From the NCBI GenBank assembly GCA_947173895.1, contig CAMWGU010000019.1, positions 1 through 39,310 on the forward strand: a stretch of DNA of 39,310 nucleotides. The letters are read 5' to 3'. The notes beneath the pieces were generated by a model. It was given only the letters and a program-made list of their open reading frames with translations, was not told the DNA's origin and did not search any database. The DNA comes from an uncultured Bacteroides sp. Its GTDB lineage: Bacteria; Bacteroidota; Bacteroidia; Bacteroidales; Bacteroidaceae. Made by a program: the position numbers and the translations under genes. Numbering within the stretch: the stretch's first letter is position 1; each line of letters starts with the position of its first letter. Below, one piece after another: positions 14,722-23,881 of the stretch.

Positions 14722-17055
14722 ATGAAACAATATATTTGGTTACTCGTGCTCATGGTGTTGGGCACGGGCATAAACGTGTATGCAGAAGATATAAATCCGG
14801 TTAAGGAAGGCAATACGATTACTGGTCATATAATAGAGAAAGGTACAGAGGAGAATCTTCCGTATGCCACAATTATGATTGTGGAAACCGGACAGGGTAC
14901 GGTGAGTAATGAAAATGGTGAGTTCCTGTTTAAGAAGATACCGGCAGGGAAATATACGTTGCGAGTTCAGTTGCTGGGTTATGAGACACAGGAAAAGAAG
15001 GTAACTGTCAGCAATGATTTTATGGTGGATGTCCATTTTTTGATGAGTGATGAAAGTGTTATGACAGACGAAGTGGTGGTCTCGGCCAATCGTAATGAGA
15101 CTAGCCGTAAGGTTGCTCCAGTAGTGGTTAATGTTATGAGTTCTAAACTATTTGAGACGGTTAATTCTACAGATTTGGCAAAATCGTTGAATTATCAGTC
15201 AGGGTTGCGTGTAGAGAATAACTGCCAGAATTGTGGTTTCCCTCAAGTTCGTATCAATGGATTGGAAGGCCCTTATTCGCAAATCCTTATTAATAGTAGG
15301 CCGGTAGTAAGTGCGTTGTCTGGTGTATATGGTCTGGAACAGATTCCGGTGAATATGATAGAACGTGTGGAGGTGGTTCGCGGAGGTGGATCGGCTTTGT
15401 TTGGTGCGAATGCAGTGGGCGGAACCATCAATATCATCACAAAAGATCCTGTCAACAATTCATTTCAGATTTCTTCGACGATGTCTAATATGAATAGCAA
15501 AGTATGGGAACAATATATGGGTGCCAATACTTCACTGGTGTCGAAGGATAATACGTATGGCATTGCTCTTTATCAGTCCTATCGGAACCGTAATCCGTAT
15601 GATGCGGACGGCGATGGGTTTTCGGAACTGGGGAAATTGAATATGAATACTTTCGGTTTGCGTACTTATTATCGCCCGACGCACTTCAGTCGTCTCAGCT
15701 TAGAATATCACACGACGAATGAATTCCGTCGTGGTGGAAACCTTTTTGATTTGCAGCCGCATGAAACAGATATTACCGAACAGACAAGACACGTCATTAA
15801 CAGTGGTGGTCTGAACTATGATTTGTTTTGGAAAGAATATAAGCATAAACTTTCCTTCTATTCTTCCATCCAGCATACCGACCGTAATAGTTATTATGGC
15901 GCACAACAAGATGCAAATGCTTACGGAAAAACGAAAGATTTGACTTGGGTGGCAGGAGGAATGTATGTAGGTAACTTCGAGAAAGTTTTGTTTTCTCCTG
16001 CTACTTTTACTGCCGGACTTGAATATCAGAATAATTCGTTGCATGATGTTATGACCGGCTATCATCGTGATATGAAACAAGATGTGCGTATTGCCAGTGC
16101 CTTTGTTCAAAATGAATGGAAAATGGAACAATTCGTGTTTTTGGCAGGATTCCGCTTGGATGACCATAATCTGATTGATAATCCCATATTCAGTCCTCGT
16201 TTAAATTTGCTTTATAAGCCTACCGATAAATTGCAGGCGCGTATCACTTGGTCTACAGGTTTCCGTGCTCCACAGGCATACGATGAGGATTTGCATGTTA
16301 CGGCCGTAGGAGGTGAAGGTGTATTGATCAAGCTGGCTGATGGACTGAAACCGGAACATTCTAATAGTATTAGTGGCTCTATAGACTGGACAGCGAATAT
16401 CGGTCATTTCCAGACCAATTTGTTGTTGGAAGGTTTCTATACCGGCCTTGACGACGTGTTTGTATTAGAAGATATGGGACATGATGAAAATGGGAATAAG
16501 GTGAAAGAGCGTCGCAACGGTAATGGTGCGCGTGTGTATGGAGTGAATCTGGATGGAAAAATCGCGCACGGTCGTGATGTGTCTTTACAGGTGGGATTCA
16601 CTGTGCAGCGCAGCAGATATACTAAGCAGGAAGCTTGGAGCGATGACTCTGAAGTGGTTCCAGTAAAACGTATGCCTCGTACTCCTGACTATTATGGTTA
16701 TTTTACTTTGGCATCTGCTCCGTTTAAAAACTTTGATTGGTCATTGTCGGGGGTGTATACAGGTAGGATGTATGTGCCTCATTTTGCCCCAACAGATTTA
16801 CCCGACGAGTATGTGGGCCAGTATATTTCTAAAGATGAGATGGTACATACTCCCGATTTCTTCGATCTAAATGTGAAGCTGAATTATACTTTTGTTTTAA
16901 ATGATCACATTAAATTGCAGTTGAACGGCGGAGTACAAAATATTTTCAATGCTTTCCAAAAGGATTTGGATAAAGGAGGCTATCGTGATTCTGGATATTT
17001 TTATGGACCGACACAGCCAAGAACATATTTTATAGGAATCAAGATTATGAATTAA
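14722..17055 (+). CDS. TonB-dependent outer-membrane receptor
   Basis: 777 aa. Signal peptide (residues 1-~21, ending NVYA), then a CarboxypepD_reg-like domain (~32-112, GHIIEKGTEENLPYATIMI), a TonB box-like DEVVVSA near 116-122, the plug domain (~125-240 with VRINGLEGPYSQILINSRPV, IERVEVVRGGGSALFGANA and GGTINIITK) and a 22-strand-type barrel ending in YFIGIKIMN. The plug holds a CQNC motif (C168, C171), found in a subset of Bacteroidetes receptors and suggestive of metal or metal-complex handling. With the His-rich neighbour, uptake of a transition metal or its chelate is inferred; siderophore, haem or vitamin uptake cannot be excluded. No SusD partner, so it is not a glycan SusC. A terminator follows at 17074. 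Confidence 0.92.
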   Translation: MKQYIWLLVLMVLGTGINVYAEDINPVKEGNTITGHIIEKGTEENLPYATIMIVETGQGTVSNENGEFLFKKIPAGKYTLRVQLLGYETQEKKVTVSNDFMVDVHFLMSDESVMTDEVVVSANRNETSRKVAPVVVNVMSSKLFETVNSTDLAKSLNYQSGLRVENNCQNCGFPQVRINGLEGPYSQILINSRPVVSALSGVYGLEQIPVNMIERVEVVRGGGSALFGANAVGGTINIITKDPVNNSFQISSTMSNMNSKVWEQYMGANTSLVSKDNTYGIALYQSYRNRNPYDADGDGFSELGKLNMNTFGLRTYYRPTHFSRLSLEYHTTNEFRRGGNLFDLQPHETDITEQTRHVINSGGLNYDLFWKEYKHKLSFYSSIQHTDRNSYYGAQQDANAYGKTKDLTWVAGGMYVGNFEKVLFSPATFTAGLEYQNNSLHDVMTGYHRDMKQDVRIASAFVQNEWKMEQFVFLAGFRLDDHNLIDNPIFSPRLNLLYKPTDKLQARITWSTGFRAPQAYDEDLHVTAVGGEGVLIKLADGLKPEHSNSISGSIDWTANIGHFQTNLLLEGFYTGLDDVFVLEDMGHDENGNKVKERRNGNGARVYGVNLDGKIAHGRDVSLQVGFTVQRSRYTKQEAWSDDSEVVPVKRMPRTPDYYGYFTLASAPFKNFDWSLSGVYTGRMYVPHFAPTDLPDEYVGQYISKDEMVHTPDFFDLNVKLNYTFVLNDHIKLQLNGGVQNIFNAFQKDLDKGGYRDSGYFYGPTQPRTYFIGIKIMN

Positions 17056-17073
17056 TTGGTATCCTTTTTTATG

Positions 17074-17125
17074 AAAATCCCCCTCTTATATGATCGTAAG
17101 AATGAAAATAAGAGGGGGATTTTTG
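17074..17125 (+). terminator. Rho-independent terminator after the TonB receptor
   Basis: 15-bp perfect stem (AAAATCCCCCTCTTA at 17074-17088 with its complement at 17109-17123), 20-base loop, T-rich 3' side. The flanking A/T runs would let it work on either strand. Confidence 0.85.
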
Positions 17126-17272
17126 TTGCAGAAGATCTGATATAAGACAAATTATGCACTATGCTTATTGAACAATCTGTCAGTTATTGATAACGAATGC
17201 AAATTTGGCAGATTATGCGGTTAACCCCTGTTAAGTGCCTATATACCTGTGTTAAAAGAGGAAAAAAATCTC

Positions 17273-17304
17273 TGACAATCTGTACAACAGTACAATATTT
17301 GTCA
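17273..17304 (+). promoter_or_regulatory. Nested dyad upstream of the HtrA gene
   Basis: An inner inverted repeat TGTAC-AACA-GTACA (17281-17294) lies inside an outer one, TGACAA (17273-17278) with TTGTCA (17299-17304). It sits 62 bases before the htrA start and includes ATATTTG, close to but not an exact -7 box. It may be an operator for a stress regulator. Confidence 0.35.
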
Positions 17305-17365
17305 TTACATTAGCGTCTGAAATGTTAAACCAAACTTGAAATTAACAATTAATAGATATTAAGTT

Positions 17366-18889
17366 ATGAAACAAGCAACTAAAATTGTGTTAGGCGCAGC
17401 TGCTATTGTAGCAGTCAGCGCAGGTGTGGCAGGAGTAACGACTTATTCTATGTTGAAACCCGAGCCAAACAAAAGCGTGGCCTTTAATGATGTGTTCCAA
17501 CAAACTCCGAATACAAGACTCGCTGCGCTGGACGCCACCCAAATGCAACCAGTAGATTTGACTCAGGCGGCGGAAAATTCAGTGCATGCAGTTGTTCATA
17601 TAAAGTCAACTCAAGAATCAAAAACTCAAACGGTTACCGTTCGCGACCCGTTTTATGACTTCTTTGGAGATATTTTCGGTAATGGCAGAGGCGGAAATCA
17701 ACAAAGAGAAGTAAAGACTCCTGAAAGAGTAGGTTTCGGATCTGGAGTGATCATATCGAAAGATGGGTATATCGTAACGAACAACCATGTGATTGATAAT
17801 GCGGATGTGATTAGTGTCAAGCTGAATGACGGGCGTGAGTACAAAGGCCGTGTCATTGGTACAGACCCCAGTACGGATTTAGCGTTGGTTAAAATTGAAG
17901 CAGATGAACTTCCTACTATTCCAGTGGGTGATTCGGAAATTTTGAAAGTAGGCGAGTGGGTATTGGCTGTAGGTAATCCGTTTAATATGACATCTACAGT
18001 GACTGCAGGTATTGTAAGTGCCAAAGCGCGTTCTTTGGGTGTATATAATCAAGGTGTGGAGTCGTTCATTCAGACTGATGCTGCCATTAATCAAGGTAAT
18101 AGTGGTGGAGCGTTGGTCAATGCGAAAGGTGAGCTGGTAGGAATCAATTCAGTGCTTTATTCGCCAACGGGAGCTTATTCGGGTTATGGTTTTGCTATCC
18201 CCACTAGTATCATGAAAAAAGTGGTGGCCGATTTAAAAGAATATGGAACAGTTCAGCGTGCGGTGTTAGGTATTGAAGGTAGAGCGATTAATGATGATCA
18301 GCAGCTGTTACCCGAAGAGACCAAGAAAAAAGTGAAAGAATTGGGTGCTACAGAAGGTGTGCTGATAGCTAGAATAATTGAAGGAGGCTCTGCTTTCGGC
18401 TATTTGGAGGTAGATGATGTGATTATAGGTATTGATGGAAAGCGCGTGAAGAGCTTCGCAGAATTGCAAGAAGGATTGGCAAAACATCGCCCGGGCGATA
18501 AGGTAACTGTTAAGGTGTTGCGTGATAAGAAGGAAAAAAATATTGAGATGACTTTGAAGAATGCGCAGGGAACAACAAAAGTTGTGAAGAGTGCGGGCAT
18601 GGACATCTTGGGTGCAGCGTTCCGTGAAGTACCTCAGGAATTAAAGAAACAATTGAACTTGGGATACGGTGTAGAAGTCACAGGTGTGACAGACGGTAAG
18701 ATGAAAGCTGCCGGTATCCGTAAAGGCTTCATCATCCTGAAAGCGAACGGACAATCCATTAAATCGGTGAGTGACTTGGAGGATGTACTGAAAGCTGCCA
18801 CCCAGTCGCCAGATCAAGTGTTGTTCTTGAGCGGAATGTTCCCATCAGGCAAGCGTGCAAATTATGCAGTCGATTTGACACAGGAATAA
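17366..18889 (+). CDS. HtrA/DegQ (Do family) periplasmic serine protease
   Basis: 507 aa, periplasmic protease and chaperone for misfolded envelope proteins. The N-terminus (KIVLGAAAIVAVSAGVAGVTTY) is a signal peptide or anchor. The trypsin-like domain carries the triad H141 (TNNHVID), D171 (STDLALVKI) and S246 (NQGNSGGALV). Two PDZ domains follow (~270-390 and ~405-505). The length agrees with the Do family. Between the His and the N-terminus there is a Gly/Asn-rich loop (FGNGRGGNQQR) corresponding to the LA loop. It is monocistronic by spacing. A dyad at 17273-17304 may regulate it. Confidence 0.95.
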   Translation: MKQATKIVLGAAAIVAVSAGVAGVTTYSMLKPEPNKSVAFNDVFQQTPNTRLAALDATQMQPVDLTQAAENSVHAVVHIKSTQESKTQTVTVRDPFYDFFGDIFGNGRGGNQQREVKTPERVGFGSGVIISKDGYIVTNNHVIDNADVISVKLNDGREYKGRVIGTDPSTDLALVKIEADELPTIPVGDSEILKVGEWVLAVGNPFNMTSTVTAGIVSAKARSLGVYNQGVESFIQTDAAINQGNSGGALVNAKGELVGINSVLYSPTGAYSGYGFAIPTSIMKKVVADLKEYGTVQRAVLGIEGRAINDDQQLLPEETKKKVKELGATEGVLIARIIEGGSAFGYLEVDDVIIGIDGKRVKSFAELQEGLAKHRPGDKVTVKVLRDKKEKNIEMTLKNAQGTTKVVKSAGMDILGAAFREVPQELKKQLNLGYGVEVTGVTDGKMKAAGIRKGFIILKANGQSIKSVSDLEDVLKAATQSPDQVLFLSGMFPSGKRANYAVDLTQE

Positions 18890-19148
18890 GAAAAAGAGCA
18901 TTTTTTTAAGGTAGAAAAGTTTCAATAGGTAAAGTCAGGGATGCGCGGTAAGGATTACTTCCGTGCATCCTGTTGTAGTATAATGAGGAAAGTGTCTCTT
19001 TTGTTTGTAGGAGCAGCCTAATAAAAATTGGTTGATAAAAGAAAGATAAAGGTGTTTTTTTGATTTATTGGCTAATCTTTTTCAAACAAAAACGAAAGTA
19101 TTCCATTTTAATGTTGTAACTTTGCATCCCAAATTTGTTTTATAGAGA
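18890..19148 (+). other. htrA-rpoD intergenic region
   Basis: A 10-bp stem with one G-U (GGATGCGCGG at 18939-18948 with CCGTGCATCC at 18961-18970) lies 50 bases after the htrA stop but lacks a T-run. A -7 box TAACTTTG at 19117-19124 serves the sigma factor. Confidence 0.45.
19117..19124 (+). promoter_or_regulatory. -7 box of the primary sigma factor gene
   Basis: TAACTTTG, an exact TAnnTTTG match, 24 bases before the ATG. The -33 element is weak. Confidence 0.6.
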
Positions 19149-20009
19149 ATGAGACAATTAAAGATTACCAAAAGTATCACTAACCGAGAGAGCGCATCTC
19201 TGGACAAGTATTTACAAGAGATAGGCCGTGAAGACCTGATTACTGTAGAAGAAGAGGTGGAACTCGCTCAACGTATCCGTAAAGGCGACCGGGTAGCATT
19301 GGAAAAACTGACACGTGCCAATTTGCGTTTTGTAGTGTCTGTGGCCAAACAGTATCAAAATCAAGGATTAAGCTTGCCAGACTTAATAAATGAGGGCAAC
19401 TTGGGACTGATTAAAGCTGCCGAAAAGTTTGATGAAACCCGAGGATTCAAATTTATCAGTTATGCCGTATGGTGGATCCGTCAGTCTATTCTCCAAGCGT
19501 TGGCTGAGCAGTCACGTATTGTTCGTTTGCCGTTGAACCAGGTGGGCTCACTGAATAAGATCAGTAAGGCTTTCTCTAAGTTTGAACAGGAAAACGAGCG
19601 TCGTCCTTCTCCGGAAGAGCTGGCCGATGAATTGGAAATACCTGTGGATAAAATCTCGGATACATTGAAGGTTTCAGGGCGTCACATATCTGTGGATGCT
19701 CCTTTTGTGGAAGGAGAGGATAATAGTCTGTTGGATGTGCTTGTCAATGACGATTCGCCTATGGCAGACCGTTCCTTGGTTAATGAATCACTTGCGAGGG
19801 AAATTGATAGAGCACTCTCTACGCTAACCGAAAGAGAGAAGGATATTATCCAGATGTTTTTCGGTATTAATACGCAGGAAATGACGTTGGAAGAGATCGG
19901 CGATAAATTCGGGCTCACTCGTGAGCGCGTGCGTCAGATTAAGGAGAAAGCCATTAGAAGATTGAGACAAAATTCGCGTAGCAAGTTGCTTAAGTCTTAT
20001 CTAGGGTAA
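19149..20009 (+). CDS. rpoD: Primary sigma-70 factor (RpoD/SigA, Bacteroidetes type)
   Basis: 286 aa. It opens with a short region 1.2 ([19 protein letters not shown]), then region 2 ([61 protein letters not shown] in three adjoining pieces), region 3, and region 4 with [19 protein letters not shown]. The lack of a long region 1.1 and the small size fit the Bacteroidetes primary sigma factor, which reads the -33/-7 promoters seen across this window. Followed by a terminator at 20034-20083. Confidence 0.95.
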   Translation: MRQLKITKSITNRESASLDKYLQEIGREDLITVEEEVELAQRIRKGDRVALEKLTRANLRFVVSVAKQYQNQGLSLPDLINEGNLGLIKAAEKFDETRGFKFISYAVWWIRQSILQALAEQSRIVRLPLNQVGSLNKISKAFSKFEQENERRPSPEELADELEIPVDKISDTLKVSGRHISVDAPFVEGEDNSLLDVLVNDDSPMADRSLVNESLAREIDRALSTLTEREKDIIQMFFGINTQEMTLEEIGDKFGLTRERVRQIKEKAIRRLRQNSRSKLLKSYLG

Positions 20010-20033
20010 GAAAAATCAGTTTCCGAAAAGAAA

Positions 20034-20083
20034 ACAAAGCATAAGGTGGAAGGTCACTTCCGTCTTGTGCTTTTGTTTTTTTA
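20034..20083 (+). terminator. Terminator after rpoD
   Basis: A long imperfect stem (ACAAAGCATAAGGTGGAAG with CTTCCGTCTTGTGCTTTTGT, G-U pairs and a bulge) and short loop, then a run of T. Confidence 0.75.
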
Positions 20084-20235
20084 TATAAGGACTTTGGAAG
20101 TGGAATAAATATTTCGTCAGCAAATTTCTGTTTGGCTCAATGTAGGCAATGGTGTGAGTTGTTACAATGATTGTATGGGATGGGGCTGCCTGTCATTCTG
20201 AGGTATGATTATAATGTTAATTAATCTATTCTTTT

Positions 20236-20265
20236 TTTGTATTTGTTCGTAAATGACTACTTTTG
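20236..20265 (+). promoter_or_regulatory. Promoter of the small exported protein / C11 protease operon
   Basis: TTTG (20236-20239), 18 bases, then TACTTTTG (20258-20265), which fits TAnnTTTG. The ATG follows 29 bases later. Confidence 0.6.
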
Positions 20266-20294
20266 TATATTAATAAAAATATAAAAGTTAGATT

Positions 20295-20696
20295 ATGAAG
20301 TTCATAAAAAGTTTTTGCTTTTTGTTGGGGGTGCTGATGGTATGCTCAGCATTTTCTTTAAAGGACGGTAAGGCGAAGTCTGTTTATATAGTAGGAGTAT
20401 CTGCTTCATTTACAGATTCATTGGTTTATTTTACGGAGATTCAATCGTTGGATAGTGTGAGTCTTGATAAAAACAAAATGTTGCCACAGCGCTCGCAATA
20501 TAGTTATCAGTTGAAAAATTATTTGGAGAATGAAGAGGGGTTGTCTAATCGGACTTGTTTCGTTTATTTTTCCTGTAATAAAAAGAAATTGCAAAAGACG
20601 ATCAATAAAATGAAGACCAACTATCAGAAAGGGAAATCTTTGTTAATTCGTGAAGTGAACCCCAATGCTTTTAGATTTGAAAAGGCAGAGGAATAA
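20295..20696 (+). CDS. Small exported protein of unknown function
   Basis: 133 aa. The N-terminus (MKFIKSFCFLLGVLMVCSAF) is a Sec signal peptide; C17 might be a lipobox Cys but the context (MVCSAF) is poor. The mature part is basic, with a Lys-rich C-terminal half (CNKKKLQKTINKMKTNYQKGK) and paired strands (SVYIVGVSASFTDSLVYFTEI). I do not recognise a family. It ends 10 bases before the ATG of a C11-family protease and shares its promoter, so it is likely a partner of that protease (substrate, inhibitor or accessory), which is inference. Confidence 0.8.
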   Translation: MKFIKSFCFLLGVLMVCSAFSLKDGKAKSVYIVGVSASFTDSLVYFTEIQSLDSVSLDKNKMLPQRSQYSYQLKNYLENEEGLSNRTCFVYFSCNKKKLQKTINKMKTNYQKGKSLLIREVNPNAFRFEKAEE

Positions 20697-20706
20697 CTCT
20701 TTACTT

Positions 20707-21966
20707 ATGAAGAAAATTATATTTTTGTTCTTAGTTGTGTTTTCTTTTTTTTCATGTGAAAAAGAGAAAGGGGATGACCCTCAACGCCATGCTGGAAGGA
20801 CCATGCTGGCGTTTTTTTGGGCGGATAATAGCTTAAGTTCCAACTTGCGTAATAATATCCAAACAATGATGGAAGGACTGCAAGCTGTAAAGACCTCAGC
20901 TACTTTATTGGTTTATTGGGATGGAAGCAGTTCTGATTCTAATTGGCCGATGCCTTGTATCATAGAATATGTAGCCGATGGTAAAGGGGGAATTAATGGT
21001 TTATCCAAGGAAACGTTGGATGGTATGATGAATACTACATCGGTTGATGAGTTGATAAACATAGGTACGATAAAAAAGCAATATGAGAGTCAGACGTCAA
21101 CGGAGAAAACGGTCATGAAGACTGTTATCGCTGATATGATGGATGCATATCCTTCGGATAGTTATGGCATCATATTCGGGTCTCACGGTTCGGGATGGCT
21201 GCCTACCATCTCTGGACGTTCGATTGGGCAGGATGGTGGTCGGTATTCTAGCAACACAGCACTGATTCCGGAACTGGCAGAGGTCTTGCATGAAGTGAAT
21301 CCTATGAAATTTGATTTTGTGTTGTTCGATGCATGTATGATGGGATGTGCAGAGGTGTATTATGAATTGAAAGATGCTGCCCGATATATAGTTGCCTCTG
21401 TACTTGATATTCCCGCTGCCGGATTTCCTTATGCTACCGTCATGCCTTTTTTATACGAATCGGATATTGAAGGGAGTTTGAAGACGGTTTGCAAACATTA
21501 CATAGATTATTATGATTATAACGGATGGGGTACTATTTCGTTGGTTGACTGCGGACAGATGGAGCCCTTGGCGCAGGTGACTCGTCAGGTACTTTTGTCC
21601 AATCAAGATAATTTGGCGAATGTCAATACGGATGATTTGCAGCAATATGGTAGGACAGGAGTTTCTTTTAAAGGTATTTCGTACGACATGGTGCAATTTG
21701 TTGAGAGTTTATGCGGAGGAAATGTACCTGAGGAATTTATGCAGCAGTTTGATAAAACGGTTTTGTATAAAGGATATACTCCTCATGTTGCTTCATCCAT
21801 ATACAGAATAGACGAAGAACATTATTGTGGTATGGGGATGTATATTCCCAATTCGCTTACATCTTCCAAATATTTGCTGTGGAATAATTATTTCAAAAGT
21901 TCCATAACATGGTATTCTGTCTCAGGGTGGGCTGAGACGGAGGCCATTTGGGGAGCCGAAGAGTAG
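20707..21966 (+). CDS. Clostripain-family (C11) cysteine protease, lipoprotein
   Basis: 419 aa. The start at 20707 is chosen because it begins a lipoprotein signal (MKKIIFLFLVVFSFFSC, lipobox FFSC) and follows the previous stop by 10 bases; a longer frame from 20665 would bury it. The C11 fold has the catalytic His160 in FGSHGSGW and Cys210 in LFDACMMGC, both intact. These proteases cut after Arg/Lys (clostripain, fragipain of B. fragilis); specificity here is not known. An outer-membrane or surface location is inferred from the lipobox. A bidirectional terminator follows at 22021. Confidence 0.9.
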   Translation: MKKIIFLFLVVFSFFSCEKEKGDDPQRHAGRTMLAFFWADNSLSSNLRNNIQTMMEGLQAVKTSATLLVYWDGSSSDSNWPMPCIIEYVADGKGGINGLSKETLDGMMNTTSVDELINIGTIKKQYESQTSTEKTVMKTVIADMMDAYPSDSYGIIFGSHGSGWLPTISGRSIGQDGGRYSSNTALIPELAEVLHEVNPMKFDFVLFDACMMGCAEVYYELKDAARYIVASVLDIPAAGFPYATVMPFLYESDIEGSLKTVCKHYIDYYDYNGWGTISLVDCGQMEPLAQVTRQVLLSNQDNLANVNTDDLQQYGRTGVSFKGISYDMVQFVESLCGGNVPEEFMQQFDKTVLYKGYTPHVASSIYRIDEEHYCGMGMYIPNSLTSSKYLLWNNYFKSSITWYSVSGWAETEAIWGAEE

Positions 21967-22020
21967 TAAAGCTGAGATAAACCGTTTGGAGAGTTATAAA
22001 TTGTAACTGATAAGCCTAAA

Positions 22021-22067
22021 AAAGGCCGTATCATTATTCGGAAGAGTAACACTGATACGGCCTTTAT
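22021..22067. terminator. Bidirectional terminator between convergent genes
   Basis: 13-bp perfect stem (AAAGGCCGTATCA at 22021-22033, complement 22053-22065) with a 19-base loop, flanked by A and T runs. It separates the C11 protease gene (plus) from the lipoprotein gene ending at 22130 (minus). Its stem closely resembles that of the terminator at 34513. Confidence 0.85.
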
Positions 22068-22129
22068 TGTAGATGTAATGGCCTTCTTGAAGTACGGCAA
22101 AACATTGGCTGGCAACACACTGGTGTTTG

Positions 22130-22528
22130 TCAGTGTATGTTGAAAGAAAATTCGGCCAGCTGTTCTTTGTTCAGATCCGAATGATAGATATAGTGGATGG
22201 AAGTATTTGCTTTACGGTATTCTTCCATCTCTACAGAATTGTCGATTGCTTCTTGCAATGCTTGTTTGAAGGCGATATAGTGGGTGGTCATATAGTCGGC
22301 GTCATCCAGCACTCCGCTGACGCTGTAAAAGTAGCTGATGGAATTTGCTTCTGCGTTGTAACGGGCACTGTCCAGCATGATGGTTTCACTCATGCGTGTG
22401 GGGCAATTCCGATTGATTTTCTCTGCCATTTGTTGGAACTTGTATGCTCGTGATCGTTGGCTGTTATCGCATCCTGTCAGAATAGCAAAGCATAAAACGG
22501 CTGTTATAACTATGTTTCTGTTCATCAT
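22130..22528 (-). CDS. Small lipoprotein of unknown function
   Basis: 132 aa (131 if the second Met, at 22525, is used). The signal and lipobox are clear: AVLCFAILTGC, with Cys at residue 20. The mature part is predicted alpha/beta (KFQQMAEKINRNCPTRM, SISYFYSVSGVLDDADY, HYIAFKQALQEAIDNS). I do not recognise a family with certainty; the NCPT segment followed by a short strand is seen in several small Bacteroidales lipoproteins. It is divergent from mntH, with no link suggested beyond position. Confidence 0.8.
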   Translation of the reverse strand: MMNRNIVITAVLCFAILTGCDNSQRSRAYKFQQMAEKINRNCPTRMSETIMLDSARYNAEANSISYFYSVSGVLDDADYMTTHYIAFKQALQEAIDNSVEMEEYRKANTSIHYIYHSDLNKEQLAEFSFNIH

Positions 22529-22597
22529 TATTAGGTATTTTGAGGCGAAAGTAAATTATAAGTTCGAACAAAACAAATAGAATGCCGTTTTTGTTTC

Positions 22598-22605
22598 TAT
22601 TTTTG
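22598..22605 (+). promoter_or_regulatory. mntH -7 box
   Basis: TATTTTTG fits TAnnTTTG and lies 22 bases before the mntH ATG. Confidence 0.45.
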
Positions 22606-22627
22606 TATCGACTAAAAAACGTAAGAC

Positions 22628-23881
22628 ATGCCTAACATAATAAAAGAATTGCAACGTACGGACCACAAACGGCATTTGGGTGGTCTTGACTTCTTTAAAT
22701 ACATTGGTCCCGGACTACTGGTGACCGTCGGTTTTATTGATCCGGGAAACTGGGCTTCAAATTTTGCTGCTGGTTCCGAATATGGCTATGCGTTGTTGTG
22801 GGTGATCACCTTGTCTACTGTTATGCTGATTGTGTTGCAGCATAATGTTGCCCATTTGGGCATTGTAACCGGTCTGTGTCTGAGCGAAGCAGCCACGCGC
22901 TATTGTCCCAAGTGGATTTCCCGTCCCGTTTTGGGCAGTGCGGTACTGGCTTCCATATCTACTTCGTTGGCAGAGATACTGGGAGGGGCTATTGCTTTGC
23001 AGATGTTATTGGGAATTCCCATTATGGGGGGAGCTGTTCTGACTACGATGCTTGTTGTCATCATGCTTTTTTCTAATTCCTATAAAAGGATTGAAAGAGC
23101 GATTATCACCTTTGTGTCTGTCATCGGGCTATCGTTCCTTTATGAATTGTTTCTGGTCGATATTGACTGGTCGGTAGCGGTGCGTTCGTGGGTGGTGCCC
23201 GATATTCCCCAGGGCAGTATGCTGATTGTCATGAGCGTGCTTGGCGCGGTGGTGATGCCACATAATCTTTTTCTGCATTCGGAGGTGATACAGAGCCATG
23301 AGTACAATAAACAGGATGAGGCTTCCATCCGCAAGGTGCTGAAATATGAGTTTTATGACACTTTGTTTTCTATGATTGTGGGATGGGCTATCAACAGTGC
23401 TATGATTTTGTTGGCGGCAGCCACTTTTTTCCGTACCCGGACTCCGGTGGAGGAGTTGCAGCAGGCAAAGTCATTGCTCGATCCGTTGCTTGGCAGTCAT
23501 GCCGGTATTGTTTTTGCATTGGCACTGTTGATGGCGGGAATTTCATCGACTGTGACCAGTGGTATGGCGGCAGGTTCTATTTTTGCAGGTATTTTCGGGG
23601 AGTCTTATCACAGTAAGGATATACATTCTAGAGCGGGTATTTTGATTTCGTTAGGGATAGCATTGGGGCTTATCTTTTTTATCCGCAATCCTTTTTACGG
23701 TCTTGTTGTTTCTCAGATGATTCTGAGTATCCAGTTGCCTTTCACGGTGTTTCTGCAAGTGGGCCTGACTTCTTCCAAACGGGTAATGGGAAAATATGCC
23801 AATTCACGATGGAGTTCTTTCGTCCTTTATGCCATTGCGGTAGTTGTTTCTGTGTTGAATCTGATGCTGTTGTTCGGTTGA
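22628..23881 (+). CDS. mntH: NRAMP-family divalent metal (Mn2+/Fe2+) transporter
   Basis: 417 aa with about 11 membrane segments. The two metal-binding signatures are intact: DPGN at 38-41 in membrane helix 1 (GFIDPGNWASN) and MPH at 210-212 in helix 6 (VVMPHNLFLHSEV). It takes up Mn2+ (or Fe2+) with protons. It is monocistronic. No MntR-type operator was recognised upstream. The repeat array at 24032 lies beyond its 3' end. Confidence 0.95.
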   Translation: MPNIIKELQRTDHKRHLGGLDFFKYIGPGLLVTVGFIDPGNWASNFAAGSEYGYALLWVITLSTVMLIVLQHNVAHLGIVTGLCLSEAATRYCPKWISRPVLGSAVLASISTSLAEILGGAIALQMLLGIPIMGGAVLTTMLVVIMLFSNSYKRIERAIITFVSVIGLSFLYELFLVDIDWSVAVRSWVVPDIPQGSMLIVMSVLGAVVMPHNLFLHSEVIQSHEYNKQDEASIRKVLKYEFYDTLFSMIVGWAINSAMILLAAATFFRTRTPVEELQQAKSLLDPLLGSHAGIVFALALLMAGISSTVTSGMAAGSIFAGIFGESYHSKDIHSRAGILISLGIALGLIFFIRNPFYGLVVSQMILSIQLPFTVFLQVGLTSSKRVMGKYANSRWSSFVLYAIAVVVSVLNLMLLFG

